Below are positions 1-8,610 of a stretch of 64,000 nt of DNA, piece after piece. Every line of letters starts with the position of its first letter. The stretch's first letter is position 1. The stretch comes from Flavobacterium chilense (GTDB taxonomy: Bacteria; Bacteroidota; Bacteroidia; Flavobacteriales; Flavobacteriaceae): positions 372,001-436,000 of the forward strand of contig NZ_LSYT01000006.1 in assembly GCF_001602525.1 (NCBI RefSeq), given 5' to 3'. The notes under the pieces were generated by a model that saw only the letters and a list, made by a program, of their open reading frames with translations, did no database searches and had not been told where the DNA came from. The position numbers and the translations under genes were made by a program.

Positions 1-1009
1 TTACATACTCTTCTTTAATTTGAGCCATCCTTTTGGGCTGAATTAACTCTGCTAAACTTTCGCCTTGTGCCCAAGTGTAACCGTCTTTTTCATATTCCAT
101 TGCTTTTTTGTAAAGCTCTGGATGTTGCTCGTACAACCAAACCCATTCTATTTTTTGTTGGTAAAAACAGAAATAACATCCGGAACGGCTTCTGGCATAT
201 TGTCCATTTTTACCATTTATTTCAAAATCAATCTTATTATAATAAGCAGGAACGCCTACACCGCTTTCCTTTAAAATTCTGAAAATATCATCTCGCACCA
301 AAACATCATCGTTTTCGAGTAATGGAAATGTACTTTCGCTTGCCAGAGGATATTCGGTTGTTTTTAAAAACTCAAAAACCAAATGATTAAATCCTTTTAT
401 GTCAGTATCAAGTAAAGCATTTAACTTTTGTGCTTGAGTAAACGAAGTATTTATTTCCTTTGTAATGATTTGCAATGCTTTTTCCTGAAACCTTCCAAAA
501 TCTATGTTATTGGCATAAGTTTCAATCTTTTCTATATTTTGGTTAGACAAGGCTTTGGCAATCACGTCTTCACTCCATATATTTTTTCGGAATGGGAAAA
601 TAGATTGTATGTTTTTCTTGGTAGAAATATAACCCTCTCTCTCTTCATCTCCTCTAATACCTACATAAGAAACTACGGGGTCGGTTCCTACATATTTTTC
701 AAACGGGTCAAGTTTCAGTTTTTTAGTACACCAACGAGAGTTTGAAGAAGGTAAGTAGCCTCCGTACATTTTTAAAAAATGGTCAAAAGGGTCTTCAGAA
801 CTGTTCTCTGCACCTTTCAAAATATTTATTTTGACCCCAAGATATACTTCAAGATTTCTGATGAGTTGATAGGTTTCCTCCAATTCTTTCCCTGTATCAC
901 TCGAATAAAACTCCAAATCCAACTCCGGATATTTAGTTTTGACATAAATAGCTAAAGCCGCACTATCCTTACCTCCCGAAATTCCTAAAACGTGTCTTAT
1001 TTTACTCAT
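1..1009 (-). CDS. PAPS reductase / DndC-like sulfurtransferase, 3' end outside the window
   Basis: This leftward reading frame stays open to the window edge, giving at least 336 residues. Residues 11-16 read SGGKDS, the PP-loop of the ATP pyrophosphatase / PAPS reductase superfamily, and RWCT near residues 92-95 followed by KLK is the motif seen in DndC-like sulfurtransferases. A Cys pair (C278 and C281) near the end could hold metal or an Fe-S cluster. The family activates a substrate by adenylation and, in DNA phosphorothioation systems, helps place sulfur on the backbone. Its ATG overlaps the stop of the upstream ATPase gene (ATGA), so the two are translationally coupled. A role in DNA modification or defence is inferred from family and context. 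A metabolic sulfate reductase is less likely because no cys genes are near. The start is well supported; the total length is unknown. Confidence 0.85.
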   Translation of the reverse strand, partial: MSKIRHVLGISGGKDSAALAIYVKTKYPELDLEFYSSDTGKELEETYQLIRNLEVYLGVKINILKGAENSSEDPFDHFLKMYGGYLPSSNSRWCTKKLKLDPFEKYVGTDPVVSYVGIRGDEEREGYISTKKNIQSIFPFRKNIWSEDVIAKALSNQNIEKIETYANNIDFGRFQEKALQIITKEINTSFTQAQKLNALLDTDIKGFNHLVFEFLKTTEYPLASESTFPLLENDDVLVRDDIFRILKESGVGVPAYYNKIDFEINGKNGQYARSRSGCYFCFYQQKIEWVWLYEQHPELYKKAMEYEKDGYTWAQGESLAELIQPKRMAQIKEEYV

Positions 1010-4000
1010 TGCATAAGTTCTTTTAATAAGTTCAACACTGCCGCAATATTTGAAGTGTTATCTTTTCCAAGTTTAGTTTTCAATGCGATTTTTAACTCTT
1101 CTATTTCTTTGCTCTTACTTTTTGGTATTCTTACAACTTTAGGGTCTATCTTGCTAAAGAAAGAATCAATTTTAACCCCTATGACTTCTTCATTAGCCTC
1201 ATCAATATCTGCTTTGGAGATATTGGTTAAGCTATCAAGTTCCAATATCATCGCTTTGAACTTCTCGTATAACAAAATCTCATCTTCATCGGTAAAGACT
1301 TCAAGTGTTCTTCCTGTAATTGCTTGTGCAATGGAATTGAGCCACGCTGTTTTATCTTCTAAAGCTGAATCAATACGTTGTACAAATGTCTTTTGATTAG
1401 CCAGTAACAAATGTTTTTTTAGCTTTTTAAAACGCTTTTGCAAATGTTCTTTATACTCTTCAAACTCTACGGGCTTTCCAACAATCTCATCGCAAATAAA
1501 ATCTTCAAATCGTTTTACCAATTCATCGTAAGAAGTTCGCAATTCCCGAACTGCATTTTGAAGGTTTGTAGTATAGCTTTGTAATTTCGACTTATCTTGT
1601 TGCAAAGTAGTAAGCGATAATCCTAACGCACTCGGAAAAGCTTCAAAAAATGTTTCTTCAGGGTCTTTGCTCGTTGCTATTGCTTGACGGATTTTTAATG
1701 CAGACGGAGAAAGTCTTTTTGTTTGTTTGGAATATTCCTTTAGTTGTTTGTAAAAAACAATAAAAGGTTTTATAGTCTCTATAAAAGAACCATTATCAAT
1801 TTTTTGTTCTACAGATTGATTTAAAAAAGTTCGGTAACTGTTAAAAATATCCAATTTTACACCCTCAATATCAAATGCTTTAATCGTATATTTTTCTGGG
1901 TATTTAGAGATTAGTTCAAGATTTTCATTGGACAAATAAGGAATATAACCTTCTTCATTGAAAACTGCAAAATCATCACGTTTCAAAAACAAAAAAGTTG
2001 GTATCCAAAAATCAATCAGACCTTGTTTTAATTTAAGCGGTCGTTTGCTTAATATTTCAACAAAATCAGAAACCTTTTTAGATTCAAATTTGGCATCTTC
2101 TATAAAGTCTTCAGAGACTTTCCACAGTTCATAAAATGATGAGGTTCTATCAATCGAAATAATATCCATAACGTTTTCCCGAATAGGAGAAATGCCGTTT
2201 TCTTTCAAAAGTGATAAATAGATGGTTTTTTCAGGCGGAAATTTAGCGTCCTCAAAACCTAAATTTTCCTTATCCCAATTAGTTGATAATGCTTTGAAAT
2301 AATTCTTTTTAGCAGTATGAATTGAAGAAGAGATTTTATGTCTGTTTACCAATTCATTTTTAAAAATTGGCGTTGCACTATACACAATACTACAAACTTG
2401 TGAAAGCAGTTTGATGAAATCTTTTTTATTGGAAATTGTTTTTTCTTCTCCTTTGAAAAACCATTTTACATCTTTACTTCCTGTATAAATACTGTCTGTA
2501 ATATAATGATTAAGTAGTCGGATTTGTGCATCAACAATATTTTCTAACTCTCTTTTAGCTACTTTATCGTCTTTATTTTCGTCAATTACCTTTTGAATTT
2601 TCTCAATTTCAAACAGCAGATTTTTTATTTCGGCTGAATTTTGGAAGAAACAATAGATAATAGCTTCTTTTTGATTTTTTGAAGCGTCCTGAATATCTGA
2701 ATGTCTGATTTTACTATTGAAAATAAGATTTACAAAACCATCTATCTCCCCAACAGGAGTTTTCTTGATAGGATAGTCAGATATGACAAAATCAAAAAAT
2801 CTTGGTGTTCCTGTTTCATAGGAATATAATTTGGCAGATACAGGAGAAAATTTAAAATATTTACCGAGTAAGGTGGTTATATCACTAACTTCTGAAATTC
2901 TATTTCCAGCCTCAATAATTGCTGTTTGAATATCTAAGTCCGTTCCTTCAAAAAGGATATAACGTTTACTATGAGAACGGAAACGGATAATGTTTTTTGC
3001 ATCAAGATTTTTGATAAGTGTTTCACTATCCACAACACCACAGGCAATTTCAAGATAATTGCTCAAAAATTTCCCGTCTAAAATTGCTCCATTTGCCGAA
3101 AAAACATTCAGTATTCCGATTGTTTTTACGACTTTGATATAATCGTTAATAGATGTATCGAATGTTCGTTCTACATTTTCTATTGCGGAACGGATTGAAC
3201 TCCAAGCCGAAAAATCAGGGTTGTATCTTGATGTAAGAAATGAATAAAAATTGAAATTCAGATAATCATAAACGCAACTTAAATTGTAAAATGGATTTTC
3301 CTGTTTATTGAATTTTGTCAACCCTGTGTTGTCGGTTGATTCAAGAAATGTGAATAAAGACCTTTCATTCTGTCCATAACGTTGCAATGCAAGCGTAAGC
3401 GTATTTGCTGCAAGAATATCAAGAGGATAAAGTTTTGTAACAATTTCATTCAGAAAATCTTGGTTGAAATCAAAAGCTTTTGTTTCAACAGCTAATTTCA
3501 AACATTTCTCAACTGCTGATTTATTAGGTTTAGCTGCAATGTTCTCTGCAACGTATTCCGAAGCCAAATACAAAAGCTGTTCTACAGGTTCGTTAAAAGT
3601 AATTTCTCTAAAACGACCTTTGACTTTTGTCCACTCTTGTTTTTGAGTACTATTCAACGAATAAGCATACGATTCAAAGCTTTGATGAACCGTAGTTATC
3701 AGTACGATATTATACTTCGGATTATTACAAAATTCAGCCAACTGTTGAATAAAATACAATTCATCTTCAGGATTGTGTTTGCTTGCATATTCCAAAAACT
3801 TTCCAAACTCATCTAAGAGTAAAAACAACATACCGTTGTCTTTTCCAAGTGAATGATAACGATTGAAAATTTCAGAAAGAATATTTTCGTGTTTATTTTT
3901 GTTTATGCTTACTTCAAAAATATCGGCAAACTGTTCTACGATAGAGGTATATGACCCAACAATTTTTACAAAATCAACTTTTGGGTTGGCAATGAAATTA

Positions 4001-4224
4001 GGTTCAAAATAACGTTTCTTGCCTTTGATACTTTGCTCAAGAGCTAAAAGAAATGAGGATTTTCCTGTTCCATATGTCCCGATAATATTAAACGAACGAA
4101 TTCCTTTTTTAAAATCATTCACGATTTGACATACAACTTGCCCTGCATTGGGAGTTGGGATATAATTGAAATCCCTTTCTGTATCTCTAAGGATATTTAC
4201 CGATGTAGTGAAATTATTTGCCAT
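1006..4224 (-). CDS. Large P-loop ATPase (BrxC-like) of a DUF4007 operon
   Basis: This 1072-residue protein has a Walker A motif at residues 49-57 (GTYGTGKSS) and a Walker B-like LLLDE at 135-139 followed by FGKF. The rest is long and helical, without a recognisable nuclease or helicase signature. The N-terminal layout, an ATPase domain before a very long helical tail, resembles large ATPases of phage-defence systems such as BREX BrxC/PglY, but I cannot assign it to that family by eye. The gene starts 11 bp inside the DUF4007 gene and ends overlapping the sulfurtransferase start, so the three form one tightly coupled operon. The likely role is the energy-consuming scaffold or DNA-remodelling subunit of that system; this is inference. 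Confidence 0.8.
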   Translation of the reverse strand: MANNFTTSVNILRDTERDFNYIPTPNAGQVVCQIVNDFKKGIRSFNIIGTYGTGKSSFLLALEQSIKGKKRYFEPNFIANPKVDFVKIVGSYTSIVEQFADIFEVSINKNKHENILSEIFNRYHSLGKDNGMLFLLLDEFGKFLEYASKHNPEDELYFIQQLAEFCNNPKYNIVLITTVHQSFESYAYSLNSTQKQEWTKVKGRFREITFNEPVEQLLYLASEYVAENIAAKPNKSAVEKCLKLAVETKAFDFNQDFLNEIVTKLYPLDILAANTLTLALQRYGQNERSLFTFLESTDNTGLTKFNKQENPFYNLSCVYDYLNFNFYSFLTSRYNPDFSAWSSIRSAIENVERTFDTSINDYIKVVKTIGILNVFSANGAILDGKFLSNYLEIACGVVDSETLIKNLDAKNIIRFRSHSKRYILFEGTDLDIQTAIIEAGNRISEVSDITTLLGKYFKFSPVSAKLYSYETGTPRFFDFVISDYPIKKTPVGEIDGFVNLIFNSKIRHSDIQDASKNQKEAIIYCFFQNSAEIKNLLFEIEKIQKVIDENKDDKVAKRELENIVDAQIRLLNHYITDSIYTGSKDVKWFFKGEEKTISNKKDFIKLLSQVCSIVYSATPIFKNELVNRHKISSSIHTAKKNYFKALSTNWDKENLGFEDAKFPPEKTIYLSLLKENGISPIRENVMDIISIDRTSSFYELWKVSEDFIEDAKFESKKVSDFVEILSKRPLKLKQGLIDFWIPTFLFLKRDDFAVFNEEGYIPYLSNENLELISKYPEKYTIKAFDIEGVKLDIFNSYRTFLNQSVEQKIDNGSFIETIKPFIVFYKQLKEYSKQTKRLSPSALKIRQAIATSKDPEETFFEAFPSALGLSLTTLQQDKSKLQSYTTNLQNAVRELRTSYDELVKRFEDFICDEIVGKPVEFEEYKEHLQKRFKKLKKHLLLANQKTFVQRIDSALEDKTAWLNSIAQAITGRTLEVFTDEDEILLYEKFKAMILELDSLTNISKADIDEANEEVIGVKIDSFFSKIDPKVVRIPKSKSKEIEELKIALKTKLGKDNTSNIAAVLNLLKELMQ

Positions 4225-5098
4225 AATACTTGTCTAAAATTGAGTAAGCGTTAGGTTTATTTTTGAACTGCAATTCTTTGATTCCTGCGTGGTCTGTAAA
4301 AGTTATATCTTTATTTTCCTTCAAAATTCCAGAAATTTTATTGACTAATCCCGAACGGTTCAACGCAAAAACCGAACTCGGACTATTCGTGTCAAATTCC
4401 AAAGAATTTAAACTGATAGAGTTTCCGTAGTTTAGATTATCCAATATAGAGTACAGAACAATTGCTTCTGGTAAACTATCCCTTTCGTTGTTTTCGATTT
4501 GGTACTGTTCATCTTTTCCTTTTCCCACCTGGGTCAGCAAGCCTATCTCCGAAAGAATTCCTGAAAAACTATCTTCTATATCGTTACTGTCGTTGTCATT
4601 TTTATACATATTCACAAAAACTGAAAAATCTTTTGCTACTGTATTTTCATTAAAACTTAATTCAGAATTTGCTTCTTGAATTCGCTTTAAATAATTTAAA
4701 AAAGTTTCTTTGGTAAAAAAGAGTTTCTCCTTTCTAAACTCATTGAAAATAACACTGTAGATAGAGGCTAAACCTGTTTTTACAAGCTGATAATGTAATA
4801 ACCATAAACTTGCTTCATCTTCTAAATAAGGGTCATAGCCTATTTCTTCATCAAATAACTTTGTCCCAAAGTCTGTTGGATTATCTTTATTGTCAATAAT
4901 ATTAAATGCTTTCATCCAATAACGGATAGCAGAAACCATATTTTTTCCGACACCAAGTTTTACAACTGCATCCTCGCTGTTGAATGATTGTCCTTCTTGA
5001 ACAAAGTCATATCCCTTTTTTAGCCAAAGTTGACGGCACTGAAAAGAATCGTGACCGGAAAATGTAAACTTCAATATTTCTGAATTTGCTGCTATCAT
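4214..5098 (-). CDS. DUF4007 family protein
   Basis: This 294-residue protein has the N-terminal signature of DUF4007: a FSGHDSF segment (residues 12-18), then a basic WLKKGYD stretch, then LGVGKNMVSAIRYW around residues 48-61, which looks like a winged-helix DNA-binding segment. From memory, DUF4007 genes are often found next to Dnd-like sulfurtransferases, and that is the case here, two genes downstream. It is the first gene of the leftward operon and overlaps the ATPase start by 11 bp. It may be a DNA-binding specificity or regulatory subunit; the function is not established. The start ATG is about 40 bp downstream of a plausible promoter. Confidence 0.82.
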   Translation of the reverse strand: MIAANSEILKFTFSGHDSFQCRQLWLKKGYDFVQEGQSFNSEDAVVKLGVGKNMVSAIRYWMKAFNIIDNKDNPTDFGTKLFDEEIGYDPYLEDEASLWLLHYQLVKTGLASIYSVIFNEFRKEKLFFTKETFLNYLKRIQEANSELSFNENTVAKDFSVFVNMYKNDNDSNDIEDSFSGILSEIGLLTQVGKGKDEQYQIENNERDSLPEAIVLYSILDNLNYGNSISLNSLEFDTNSPSSVFALNRSGLVNKISGILKENKDITFTDHAGIKELQFKNKPNAYSILDKYYGK

Positions 5099-5139
5099 TA
5101 TTGTTTAGAAAATAACATTTTATATGCTGTAAAAGTAAT

Positions 5140-5147
5140 CAAAAATA
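5140..5147 (-). promoter_or_regulatory. Candidate -7 box for the DUF4007 operon
   Basis: The minus strand reads TATTTTTG, an exact match to the Bacteroidetes -7 consensus TAnnTTTG. A TTG that could serve as the -33 element lies about 23 bp further upstream. The box sits about 42 bp before the DUF4007 ATG. The region is very AT-rich, so a chance match is possible. Confidence 0.35.
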
Positions 5148-5356
5148 ATGTTAGAGACAATGTTAATGATCAAAATCAATTGTTTAAAATAGGTGTTTTT
5201 AAACACTTTTACAGATACATTTAAATAATAGAATGAAACGTTTGTTTGTAAGTTTAAAAGACTACATTTGTCTTGCTCAAAAATCTATAACACAATGGAT
5301 TGAATATTTTTATATTTAATTAAGCCCAAAAACTTGTCTGAGCTTAGAGATTCTTT

Positions 5357-6619
5357 TCACAATCTCCGCCCTTTCTTCTTTTTCTTCATCCGATTAGCAA
5401 ACTGTTCTTCTTCGTAATCCTCGCCCTGTGCTTGGGGCAAGAGGCTGAACAATCCCAAATCGGAACTCTGCGAATGCTCCTGTGAGATGAATTCAAAGAG
5501 GTTTTTTGTTGGCAAATTATCCAACGTATCTGTTTTGGAAACAGGATTGTTCTGTGTTTTCAGTTCGGGTTTGTTGCCGTTGTTCCACCAATCATTGAAT
5601 ACATTTGCAGACAGGTCTCTGTCTAACTGTGAGCCGTTCCAAATGCTTCGGCTTTCGTGGTCGATGAACGTGATACCGTAAATTCGTCCACTGTCGTTCC
5701 TGCGAATAATCGTATTGATACCTTGCTCTACAAGTTGCTTTTTAAAATCTGTTTCGCTGTTTGTGGTATGTATCGCCAATTCAATGGTATTCTTTAGGAC
5801 AGACCTCGCAGGGTTGTTTTTCATTTTTTCTTTGGACAGCTCAAAATGTTTTTGAAGCTGTATTACTCCTGCATCTTTTCCGAAAAGTGATGCTTTGAAC
5901 GGATTGCTTGTCTTATTGCCGTTTTCATCCAACGCTACATAGACTAATCCATTTACAGTTTGACCGTTCCGCTCTCCTTTGACTTCTTCCGCTGTGATAT
6001 TGAAAAGGGAAAGTAACGCATTATAGCTTCCCATAGTAGAATAGCTATAATACTTTCGTAGATGCCGTACTACCGAAGCAATCTGACTTTTGATGTCGCC
6101 ATTTTTATGATTTACAGGCTTAAAAATCTTATCGGCTTGTTTCTGTTCCTGTTCGGTGGCTTTGTTCAGGTTATATTTGCTTTCCAAATCCCGACAAATA
6201 GCCATTGAGCGAGGGTGGTCGTAATCATCGGGGATTTTCTTGCCGTCAATTCCCACGCAGGTCGAAACGATATGGATATGCGTTCGGTCAATATCCGTAT
6301 GCTTGAAAACAATATAGGGCTGATTACCATACCCCATACGTTCCATATATTCCTGAGCCATATCCGTAAACTGCTCATCGCTGACCTTATCCGCAGGATC
6401 TGGGTTCAGCGATATATGCCGTACCGTTTTTTCTGTTTTGATATTGGCAGACAGATATGGTTCAAAGCATTTATTGAGATATTGGGTGGAGTACCTGCCG
6501 TCTATTGTATCGGGTATCTTGTTCAAGAGCAGAACGGTTCCGTTTTCCTTTTCCACTTTCTGCTGATTGTACAGAATCGCTCCATATATATTGCTTCCCT
6601 TTCCTATTTTTGCAATCAT
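5357..6619 (-). CDS. mobB: Relaxase / mobilization nuclease (MobB type)
   Basis: This 420-residue protein has the relaxase layout of Bacteroidetes mobilizable elements: an N-terminal KGSNIYGAILYNQQK segment and the metal-binding histidine motif HTDIDRTHIHIV (H107, H114, H116). It would nick oriT and lead the transferred strand. The C-terminal third is probably a connector, ending in a very basic tail (KKKKKGRR). It follows the MobA gene by 4 bp in the same direction. In CTnDOT-like elements a coupling-protein gene (mobC/traG) normally follows. Here the next gene to the left is the DUF4007 cargo operon, so the coupling protein is missing or elsewhere. Confidence 0.9.
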   Translation of the reverse strand: MIAKIGKGSNIYGAILYNQQKVEKENGTVLLLNKIPDTIDGRYSTQYLNKCFEPYLSANIKTEKTVRHISLNPDPADKVSDEQFTDMAQEYMERMGYGNQPYIVFKHTDIDRTHIHIVSTCVGIDGKKIPDDYDHPRSMAICRDLESKYNLNKATEQEQKQADKIFKPVNHKNGDIKSQIASVVRHLRKYYSYSTMGSYNALLSLFNITAEEVKGERNGQTVNGLVYVALDENGNKTSNPFKASLFGKDAGVIQLQKHFELSKEKMKNNPARSVLKNTIELAIHTTNSETDFKKQLVEQGINTIIRRNDSGRIYGITFIDHESRSIWNGSQLDRDLSANVFNDWWNNGNKPELKTQNNPVSKTDTLDNLPTKNLFEFISQEHSQSSDLGLFSLLPQAQGEDYEEEQFANRMKKKKKGRRL

Positions 6620-6623
6620 TTTT

Positions 6624-7058
6624 CTACTCTTTGTTTAGGTGTTTTTTCTCAAATTCTTCGGTAAGAATTAAAACCTTTAGCAATAATTCTTTCATTTCTT
6701 TGGTCTCCTTTTCCAATTTAAAGAGGTATGCAGATGCTTTTTGCTCCGAAAAATTGCGGTACAATATCTTCACAATCTGATTATAATTTGTTCCGATTGC
6801 TCGGAACTGACTAAAAAATCGGGTCAACTTTTCGTGATATTGTATTGCATCCATATCAATTTTAACGGTCTTTACTGTCTTCTGAAAGATGCAAGCCGTA
6901 ATGAAATGTGCTTTTATGTTCATTCCCGATTGGTCAAAAAGGGCAAGAAACTTGGCATTTTCCTCTGCATTCAAGTTAATGGAATACCGATGTACGGCAG
7001 GGTCAATCTTCGGTTTTCTACCTGTTTTCCTAATTTGTTTACTGTTCTTTTCTTCCAT
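6624..7058 (-). CDS. mobA: Mobilization accessory protein MobA
   Basis: This 144-residue basic protein has an N-terminal RKTGRKPKID stretch followed by a short predicted ribbon-helix-helix (RYSINLNAEENAKF). A GTNYNQIVK motif near residue 98 is typical of MobC/BmgB-like relaxase accessory proteins. Such proteins bind oriT and help the relaxase nick it. It lies directly upstream of the relaxase gene with a 4-bp gap, and the hairpin-rich oriT candidate lies directly upstream of it. Gene names follow the CTnDOT-type convention (small mobA, relaxase mobB) and differ in other systems. Confidence 0.85.
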   Translation of the reverse strand: MEEKNSKQIRKTGRKPKIDPAVHRYSINLNAEENAKFLALFDQSGMNIKAHFITACIFQKTVKTVKIDMDAIQYHEKLTRFFSQFRAIGTNYNQIVKILYRNFSEQKASAYLFKLEKETKEMKELLLKVLILTEEFEKKHLNKE

Positions 7059-7122
7059 AATAATCCATTTTTAATTTTAAACAAACGTGCGACTTCGGAG
7101 CCGTTTCCAGCCCCCTGCAAGG

Positions 7123-7218
7123 GCAAGTGCTTTTGAGGTGCCGAAATTCATTTCGAGTACCTCAAAAGATAACTTGCTCTGAACAGGGGTTCAGAAAAAT
7201 CCGTTCTGCAAACGGATT
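7123..7218. other. Candidate origin of transfer (oriT): three tandem hairpins
   Basis: Hairpin 1 (7123-7176) pairs CTTTTGAGGT with ACCTCAAAAG. It has an inner CGAAA/TTTCG stem and an outer GCAAGT/ACTTGC stem. Hairpin 2 (7178-7195) pairs TCTGAAC with GTTCAGA around 4 bases. Hairpin 3 (7198-7218) pairs AATCCGTT with AACGGATT around 5 bases. Stacked inverted repeats directly upstream of mobA-mobB are the usual architecture of an oriT. The nic site cannot be read from sequence alone. Confidence 0.55.
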
Positions 7219-7305
7219 GGAGTTAGCAGGGAAAACCCATAGCTTCCATTACAAATTTCGGTAAGACTATTTGAATAACAGCTATTTACAACAATGACAA
7301 TGAAC

Positions 7306-7331
7306 GCCAAATGATGCCACTGAATACCACC
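7306..7331 (+). promoter_or_regulatory. GCCAAAT motif, copy A
   Basis: The site reads GCCAAAT, two bases, TGCCACTGAATACCACC. It aligns with copies at 8534-8559 and 9015-9040. The GCCA-like units recur every 10 bp, one helical turn. It lies about 265 bp upstream of the DUF3408 gene and is probably a protein-binding site shared by units of the element. Confidence 0.5.
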
Positions 7332-7596
7332 TTAAAGCAGATTGGGACTGCTTTTATTTCCTTTGTATATGGCTAGCTAGCTGATTGGTTATATCCTTAA
7401 TGAAGTAACTAAACAGCATAAATCCCGACAGCAAATCTGCGTGATAGAATGCAGACGAATTGCAGATTTTTGAGTTAATGAACTAACCAATTAAGGATCT
7501 GCAGGTGCTTAGGTAGATAGGTAGTTACATAGATACAACAGTATATACAGCTGATTGCTTAGTTAACCACACAGCTAATTGGATATAATATTAAAA

Positions 7597-8100
7597 ATGA
7601 TAGATATGATACACGAAGAAAACAAAAATCAGCAACCCGAAAAAGAGGATTTCTCTATTGAAAATTTCATAACTGATGAAAATAAACAATCTTTCACGGA
7701 ACAACAGGTAGTAACACATCGGGAAGATTTTGTCAAACCCAAAGTAGATGAGGAAGCTATTATGCGTGTAATGGCAGGCGAAGAACCTTCGGAAACTGAA
7801 ACGGAAAACACAAAAACACCTGCGAGTAATACAAGAAGGATGATTTACAAGCCAAAGAAGCTGACCAAAGAGGACTACTGCGGACGGTTCTTCAAAATTC
7901 CCACGACAACGGCAAGCAGGGGGAAATCAGTGTATGTACGGCAGGAACACCACGAAACATTTAACAGGCTTACAAATATTATGGGAATCGACAAACTGAC
8001 GATTTATGCGTATCTGGACAACATTATCGAATACCACTTTCAGGAGTTCGAGGAATTGATTAGGGAAATCTATAACGAGAAACACAAACCGTTGTTTTGA
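7597..8100 (+). CDS. DUF3408 conjugation-associated protein (TraB/TraD-like)
   Basis: From the ATG at 7597 (another in-frame ATG is at 7606) this encodes about 167 residues. The first half is acidic and disordered. The C-terminal half (KLTKEDYCGRFF..., ending in a helix-rich YAYLDNIIEYHFQEFEELI) matches the DUF3408 domain found at the start of conjugation modules in Bacteroidetes elements, where it usually sits beside a ParA-like gene. No ParA gene is present here. The domain is ribbon-helix-helix-like and may bind DNA. The product is probably a DNA-binding partner for maintenance or transfer; the exact role is unknown. Confidence 0.78.
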   Translation: MIDMIHEENKNQQPEKEDFSIENFITDENKQSFTEQQVVTHREDFVKPKVDEEAIMRVMAGEEPSETETENTKTPASNTRRMIYKPKKLTKEDYCGRFFKIPTTTASRGKSVYVRQEHHETFNRLTNIMGIDKLTIYAYLDNIIEYHFQEFEELIREIYNEKHKPLF

Positions 8101-8610
8101 TAACTATACGTGGTGGGTGGTACGTTTCTACCTCTTAAAATTATTTTCCAAAAGAAAAAAACAGAAAAAAAAGAAAGCCATTTTAACAAGGGGGACAGGC
8201 GGAAAAAAACCAAAAGGAAACGGAATAAGTCCCGAAGGGTGGCAGGGCACACAACAAACTCGGCGAAGCCACCATATTTGCCCTGCCATTATGCCGTAGT
8301 CTTTTGGTTGGGTGGTGCGGAGGCTGTCCGCCTTATCTTTGCTCCCTTTTTTATTCTTTTTTTAATCAATTCCAATCAAAGAAAGGGTACAAAAAACACG
8401 TAAGGGCTAAGGATAGGGTGTTTTTGGTATGCTTTCCTTTATCCGTACAAAACTCTTTAAATGTATAAGAGCTTTGCGAGGAAAATTTAAAGTGTTTTAA
8501 GGATTACTTTCTATTCATATCGTGCCAACATAAGCCAAATACTGCCACGTAATGCCAAATGAAAACAATACATTCCCTTGTGTTCTATATTGGGTACAAA
8601 TTTTGAACCT
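8101..8610. other. Gene-poor segment with structured GC-richer core
   Basis: No convincing gene is seen. Positions 8190-8335 are richer in GC than the surroundings and contain inverted repeats. TGGCAGGGCA (8240-8249) pairs with TGCCCTGCCA (8279-8288), and GGCGGA (8198-8203) can pair with TCCGCC (8327-8332). This could be a structured RNA or a second transfer-related site. The end of the stretch (8521-8560) holds four GCCA units spaced exactly 10 bp. Confidence 0.5.
8534..8559 (+). promoter_or_regulatory. GCCAAAT motif, copy B
   Basis: The site reads GCCAAATACTGCCACGTAAT followed by GCCAAA, and an extra GCCA unit at 8524 precedes it. GCCA therefore occurs at 8524, 8534, 8544 and 8554, a perfect 10-bp period. 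It lies about 50 bp upstream of the ATG at 8611, a position suited to an operator. Confidence 0.55.

Larger units (their letters stand above)
7059..7596. other. Non-coding mobilization and regulatory region
   Basis: This 538-bp stretch separates the leftward mob genes from the rightward DUF3408 gene and has no credible ORF. It holds three tandem hairpins (7123-7218), one copy of the 26-bp GCCAAAT motif (7306-7331), and a segment of partial direct and inverted repeats (about 7366-7590). Among these are ATTGGTTA against TAACCAAT, and two TTAATGAA-TAAC units about 78 bp apart. Confidence 0.7.

Noticed and set aside
8110..8403. Short rightward reading frames in the GC-richer block
   Set aside because: They have Lys/Arg-rich, low-complexity translations, overlap one another in two frames, and show no domain or ribosome-binding context.
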